A stretch of 10,359 nt of DNA, taken from NCBI GenBank assembly GCA_910587355.1, contig CAJUKF010000065.1, forward strand, positions 1 through 10,359. Reading direction: 5' to 3'. Numbering within the stretch: the stretch's first letter is position 1; every line of letters starts with the position of its first letter. The notes under the pieces are model-generated. The model was not told the DNA's origin, did not search any database, and saw only the letters and a list, made by a program, of their open reading frames with translations. A program made the translations under genes and the position numbers. This document shows positions 7,642-10,359 of this stretch, one piece after another. This stretch comes from an uncultured Muribaculaceae bacterium (GTDB lineage: Bacteria; Bacteroidota; Bacteroidia; Bacteroidales; Muribaculaceae).

Positions 7642-8865
7642 ATGGAATTCATTTACTCACTAATCAATATGCTTGCCGAGATGGCTCCCTATCTGCTTCT
7701 CGGCTTCGGAATAGCAGGCATACTCTACGCTTTTGTTCCGAGCAACTTTTACCGCAAGCATCTTTCGCGGCCCGGAATGCTGTCGGTAATAAAAGCCGCG
7801 CTCATAGGTGTGCCGCTGCCGCTTTGCTCGTGCGGAGTACTGCCGACCACCGTATCACTGCGACGCAACGGCGCTTCACGCGGAGCCTCGACCTCGTTTC
7901 TTATAGCCACCCCGCAGACAGGCATCGATTCGATTGCCGCCACATACTCACTGCTCGGGCCCGCATTCGCCATTATCCGTCCGGTGGCCGCACTCGTCAC
8001 AGCGTTCATCGGCGGAATGCTTGTAACCAAGGAAGACAAATCGTGCTGCACGTCCCCGGAAATGGAGGTCGACACCATAGATGCGCCGGCCTCCGACACG
8101 TTGGGAGGGAAAATCCGCGACGCACTGCGCTACGGCTACGTGGATATGATTCAGAATATAGGCAAATGGCTGATTATCGGCCTTGTGATTGCCGCGGCCA
8201 TAACGGTATTCGTCCCAGACGGATTCTTTACTTTCTTCGCCGGATATCCTCTGCTGTCGATGCTCACTGTCGTTATCGTAGCCGTTCCGATGTATGTATG
8301 CTCCACCGGCTCAATTCCTATCGCTCTTTCGCTTATGCTCAAAGGTCTAAGCCCAGGAGCCGCATTCGTTCTGCTCATGGCCGGGCCGGCAGCGAATTTC
8401 GCCTCAATCATAATAGTAGGCAAATCACTCGGCAAAAAGACAGCCGCCATTTATCTGGGCACAATCATTGCGGGGGCCATTCTTATAGGTCTGTGCATTG
8501 ACTATCTCATGCCGCGCGACTGGTTCACAATGCCGCTCACCGCAGGTGAACCCAACTGCCATCTCCACATAGGAGTGTTCTCAGGCATCTGCTCCGCAGT
8601 GCTCGTAATACTACTCGTCAATGCTCTGATAAAAAGATATTCTCCAAAAAAATCGTTAAAAATGGAAAACGAACAGACAACCATTATCGTCAAAGGTATG
8701 ACATGCGGCCACTGCAAGGCCATGGTCGAGAAAAACCTCTCAAAGCTTCCGGGCGTAGAGTCTGTGACAGCAGACCTCGCCACAGGCGAAACCAAAATCA
8801 AGGGCAATCCCGACAAAGCCGCTGTGCGTGAAGTGATTGAAGACCTCGGCTTCACTATGGACTGA
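7642..8865 (+). CDS. SO_0444/ArsP-type heavy-metal permease with C-terminal HMA domain
   Basis: A predicted inner-membrane metal exporter of the ArsP_1 (DUF318) permease family, of the SO_0444 Cu/Zn efflux type. From the ATG at 7642 it has 407 residues. About eight hydrophobic segments surround two hallmark motifs: PLCSCGVLP (residues 60-68; C62 and C64 are likely metal ligands within the membrane) and MAGPAANFAS in the second half. A hydrophilic linker in the middle contains a CC pair (DKSCCTSP). The last 60 residues are a ferredoxin-like heavy-metal-associated domain with MTCGHC (353-358; C355, C358), the metal-handling module found in CopZ and P-type ATPases. The in-frame TTG at 7582 is rejected as the start because it lies in the operator and upstream of the -7 box. 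The Fur-family gene follows after 48 nt without a visible promoter, so the two probably share a transcript. Export of Cu, Zn or another soft metal is inference from family. Confidence 0.87.
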   Translation: MEFIYSLINMLAEMAPYLLLGFGIAGILYAFVPSNFYRKHLSRPGMLSVIKAALIGVPLPLCSCGVLPTTVSLRRNGASRGASTSFLIATPQTGIDSIAATYSLLGPAFAIIRPVAALVTAFIGGMLVTKEDKSCCTSPEMEVDTIDAPASDTLGGKIRDALRYGYVDMIQNIGKWLIIGLVIAAAITVFVPDGFFTFFAGYPLLSMLTVVIVAVPMYVCSTGSIPIALSLMLKGLSPGAAFVLLMAGPAANFASIIIVGKSLGKKTAAIYLGTIIAGAILIGLCIDYLMPRDWFTMPLTAGEPNCHLHIGVFSGICSAVLVILLVNALIKRYSPKKSLKMENEQTTIIVKGMTCGHCKAMVEKNLSKLPGVESVTADLATGETKIKGNPDKAAVREVIEDLGFTMD

Positions 8866-8913
8866 GATTCCGACTACAGAGTCTCCTCACCTAAACCACA
8901 CTCTGAATATACA

Positions 8914-9333
8914 ATGAGCCACACCGACATAGAAAACATCCTGAATCAGAAGGGAGTCAGACCGACACCAAACCGTATTCTCGTAATGAAAGAACTGACG
9001 AAAGCAACCCGTCCGGTCAGCCTCTCCGACCTGGAGGCAGCGTTGGAATTCTCTATGGACAAAGCAAGTATATTCAGAGTGCTGGAGTTATTTTCCGAAA
9101 AAGATGTGGTGCATTTGATTGAAGATGGCAGCCGCTCGCTCAAATACGAGCTATGCCATAATGACACGCATCACACTATTTCAGACCAGCATGTGCATTT
9201 TTATTGCGAACGATGCAAAGAGACTTACTGCTTTGAAAATGTGAGCATTCCGACGGTAGAAATTCCCGACGGCTTCCGGGCGCGCGCAATCAATTACATG
9301 ATAAAAGGCATCTGCCCGAAGTGCGTGGAATAG
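8914..9333 (+). CDS. Fur-family transcriptional regulator, Zur-like
   Basis: A 139-residue metal-sensing repressor. Residues 1-75 form the winged helix (VRPTPNRILVMKEL, then the recognition-helix region SMDKASIFRVLELF), and the C-terminal dimerisation/metal domain follows. Ligands visible are C81, H86/H87, H93 and H95 in the ELCHNDTHHTISDQHVHFYC stretch, and a structural Cys4 zinc site C98-E-R-C101 with C134-P-K-C137 at the C terminus. A Cys in the regulatory cluster (C81) is reminiscent of zinc-sensing Zur proteins rather than iron-sensing Fur, but subtype cannot be proven by eye. It lies 48 nt downstream of the metal permease on the same strand, which argues that it responds to the exported metal and controls the operon through the dyad at 7573-7585. 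A stem-loop terminator follows. Confidence 0.88.
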   Translation: MSHTDIENILNQKGVRPTPNRILVMKELTKATRPVSLSDLEAALEFSMDKASIFRVLELFSEKDVVHLIEDGSRSLKYELCHNDTHHTISDQHVHFYCERCKETYCFENVSIPTVEIPDGFRARAINYMIKGICPKCVE

Positions 9334-9357
9334 TCCATCAATTTCTTACAACTATCC

Positions 9358-9387
9358 TTATTGGCCCCACAAATGTACGGCCAATAA
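9358..9387. terminator. Stem-loop after the Fur-family gene
   Basis: TTATTGGCC (9358-9366) and GGCCAATAA (9379-9387) form a perfect 9-bp stem with a 12-nt loop, 25 nt after the regulator stop. The tail is A/T-rich but lacks a strong T run. It lies between converging genes and probably ends the permease-regulator transcript. Confidence 0.6.
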
Positions 9388-9455
9388 AATATACATAATA
9401 ATTAAAAGTGTGATTGAAACAGCTTGGCGCCCACACTACTATCTATGTATATTTT
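9386..9455. repeat. Nested inverted repeats in the intergenic region
   Basis: AAAATATACATA (9386-9397) is the exact reverse complement of TATGTATATTTT (9444-9455), a 12-bp pair 46 nt apart. Inside it, almost concentric, AGTGTG (9407-9412) pairs with CACACT (9432-9437). The whole 70-nt unit could fold as one long interrupted hairpin and directly abuts the preceding stem-loop. It may be a terminator for the KilA-N gene, whose stop is at 9479, or the footprint of a small element. Nothing in it looks coding. Confidence 0.5.
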
Positions 9456-9478
9456 GATTCGCCATAGTATAGCTTACA

Positions 9479-10282
9479 TTATTTTAATAACTTACGGTTG
9501 TTATCACTGCTTTCCAACACGCTCATCTGATGAATGGCTATTTGGTTCAGTTTCACCAGTCGCTCACTCTGCGTCATGCCCTGCTCAATAAAAACAGCAT
9601 TTAGGTTTTCCATATTCGACAGGCAGATAAGCTCGTTGATTGAGGCATAGTCGCGTAAGTTTCCTTTGAGGTCGGGATTGGCTTCGCGCCATTGCTTTGC
9701 CGTTACACCGAACATAGCCACGTTCAACACATCGGCCTCATTGGCATAGATGATGTTCGCCTGTGCCGGGGTAACCTCTACGGGGATGAGGTTCAGCTTT
9801 ATGGCATCGGTATGTATGCGGTAGTTGATTTTCGACAATTCGCGTTTCGCTGACCAACCTAACTGCCTTTGTTCCTCTGTCTTTAGCCGCTGATATTCTT
9901 TAACGAGCAATAGCTGAAATTTGGCGCTAATCCACATACCAAAATGGTAAGCAATATCCCGATGTGCGTAGGTACCACCATAACGACCGGCTTTTGAACG
10001 TATGCCGATGGCATTTGTCAGTTCAATCCATGTTTTTACTGATAACACAAAGTTGTTGCTTCCTGCGGCATTTTTAATTGTACCGAATTCGGTACAATTA
10101 AAATCGGGATTATAGAGCATTTCCCATTCTCCGAGATACTCGATAGTGCTTTTAAGACTCAACCAACGGAAGATTATATGCTCCTGCATTTGGCTGCGAG
10201 CCATGTCTGTCAAGCTGATATAATCTTCCTCATTGTATTTTACAACTTCTATTTCTGTATTTTGTACTGTGATTTTCACCAT
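9479..10282 (-). CDS. KilA-N domain-containing protein
   Basis: A 267-residue protein of the KilA-N family, DNA-binding proteins common in phages and in Bacteroidales genomes, where their cellular role is largely unknown. The KilA-N domain occupies about residues 5-140: EDYISLTDMA near the N terminus, EWEMLYNPDFNCTEFGTIKNAAGSN and WIELTNAIGIRSKAGRYGGTYAHRDIAYHFGMWIS, ending in LVKEYQRLK. The rest (145-267) is a charged, mostly helical region with an ANPDLKGNLRDYAS segment and resembles the C-terminal domain that accompanies KilA-N in Bacteroides; I cannot give it a function. The ATG at 10282 follows an A-rich leader, with a -7 box at 10310-10317. Composition is more AT-rich than the gluQ-aminotransferase block, consistent with a phage or mobile origin, but no integrase or other phage gene is in the window. 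Codons 61-70 form a perfect 32-bp palindrome. Confidence 0.88.
   Translation of the reverse strand: MVKITVQNTEIEVVKYNEEDYISLTDMARSQMQEHIIFRWLSLKSTIEYLGEWEMLYNPDFNCTEFGTIKNAAGSNNFVLSVKTWIELTNAIGIRSKAGRYGGTYAHRDIAYHFGMWISAKFQLLLVKEYQRLKTEEQRQLGWSAKRELSKINYRIHTDAIKLNLIPVEVTPAQANIIYANEADVLNVAMFGVTAKQWREANPDLKGNLRDYASINELICLSNMENLNAVFIEQGMTQSERLVKLNQIAIHQMSVLESSDNNRKLLK
10072..10103. repeat. Perfect 32-bp palindrome within the KilA-N coding region
   Basis: The 16-nt half TTTTAATTGTACCGAA is followed with no spacer by its exact reverse complement TTCGGTACAATTAAAA, centred on an EcoRI-type GAATTC. On the minus strand it covers codons F61 to K70 of KilA-N plus one base on each side, so codon n and codon 11-n are reverse complements. 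It could extrude as a cruciform, form a strong mRNA hairpin, or be a dimer binding site. Confidence 0.9.
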
Positions 10283-10309
10283 TGTTTATGATATGATGGT
10301 TACCATACG

Positions 10310-10339
10310 CAAATGTAGATAAAAATCATGAGATTTTTA
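10310..10339 (-). promoter_or_regulatory. KilA-N promoter -7 box with adjacent inverted repeat
   Basis: On the minus strand TACATTTG (10310-10317) fits the TAnnTTTG -7 consensus and would start transcription near 10303, leaving a leader of about 20 nt. Two bases upstream lies an inverted repeat with 8-bp arms, TAAAAATC (10320-10327) and GATTTTTA (10332-10339), around ATGA. A shorter dyad, ATGGT-T-ACCAT (10296-10306), covers the likely start site. No clear TTTG is seen at -33. The layout suggests a repressible promoter. Confidence 0.5.
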
Positions 10340-10359
10340 CACCGGCAGAATAAAAAATC

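Noticed and set aside
8866..8913. Short repeats GACT-acag-AGTC upstream of the Fur-family gene as an operator
   Set aside because: Arms of four bases are expected by chance and there is no promoter element nearby.
1..10359. CRISPR array, transposon ends, toxin-antitoxin or defence system
   Set aside because: No regularly spaced direct repeats, transposase, nuclease or paired small genes were seen; KilA-N alone is not sufficient to call a prophage or defence locus.

Overview
The window looks like chromosomal DNA from a member of the Bacteroidales. Several promoters have the Bacteroidetes form TTTG-N20-TAnnTTTG, Shine-Dalgarno sequences are absent, pyrG and yidC are adjacent, and the YidC and KilA-N proteins resemble those of Bacteroides relatives. 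The moderate-to-high GC of the housekeeping block hints at a Muribaculaceae-like lineage rather than Bacteroides itself; that is inference from composition only.

Layout. At the left edge is the 5' part of a tRNA-Gln(CUG) gene on the minus strand. A compact divergent promoter region (106-173) serves this tRNA and the plus-strand gluQ (tRNA-Asp queuosine glutamylation). A plus-strand housekeeping block follows: gluQ, pyrG (CTP synthase) with its own promoter overlapping the end of gluQ, yidC (membrane protein insertase), and a class I aspartate/aromatic-type aminotransferase. It closes at two tandem hairpins (6285-6366) that can terminate transcription from both sides.

A minus-strand remnant of an (alpha/alpha)6 glycoside hydrolase lies at 6376-7536. 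Its frame stays open past any plausible start codon and runs into the promoter of the next gene, so it appears to have lost its 5' end. The plus-strand pair that follows is an SO_0444/ArsP-type metal permease with a C-terminal heavy-metal-associated domain, then a Fur-family (Zur-like) regulator. Their promoter carries a perfect GCAACC-C-GGTTGC dyad where the -33 element should be, a good candidate operator for the linked regulator. Together they make a small metal-homeostasis unit.

The right end holds an AT-richer, phage-like segment: an intergenic stretch with two adjacent inverted-repeat structures, then a minus-strand KilA-N gene. That gene contains a perfect 32-bp palindrome occupying ten codons, and its promoter region has an inverted repeat just upstream of the -7 box.

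I see no CRISPR array, transposase, defence island or secondary-metabolite cluster. The most unusual signals are the KilA-N palindrome, the candidate metal-regulator operator, and the decapitated glycosidase beside it.
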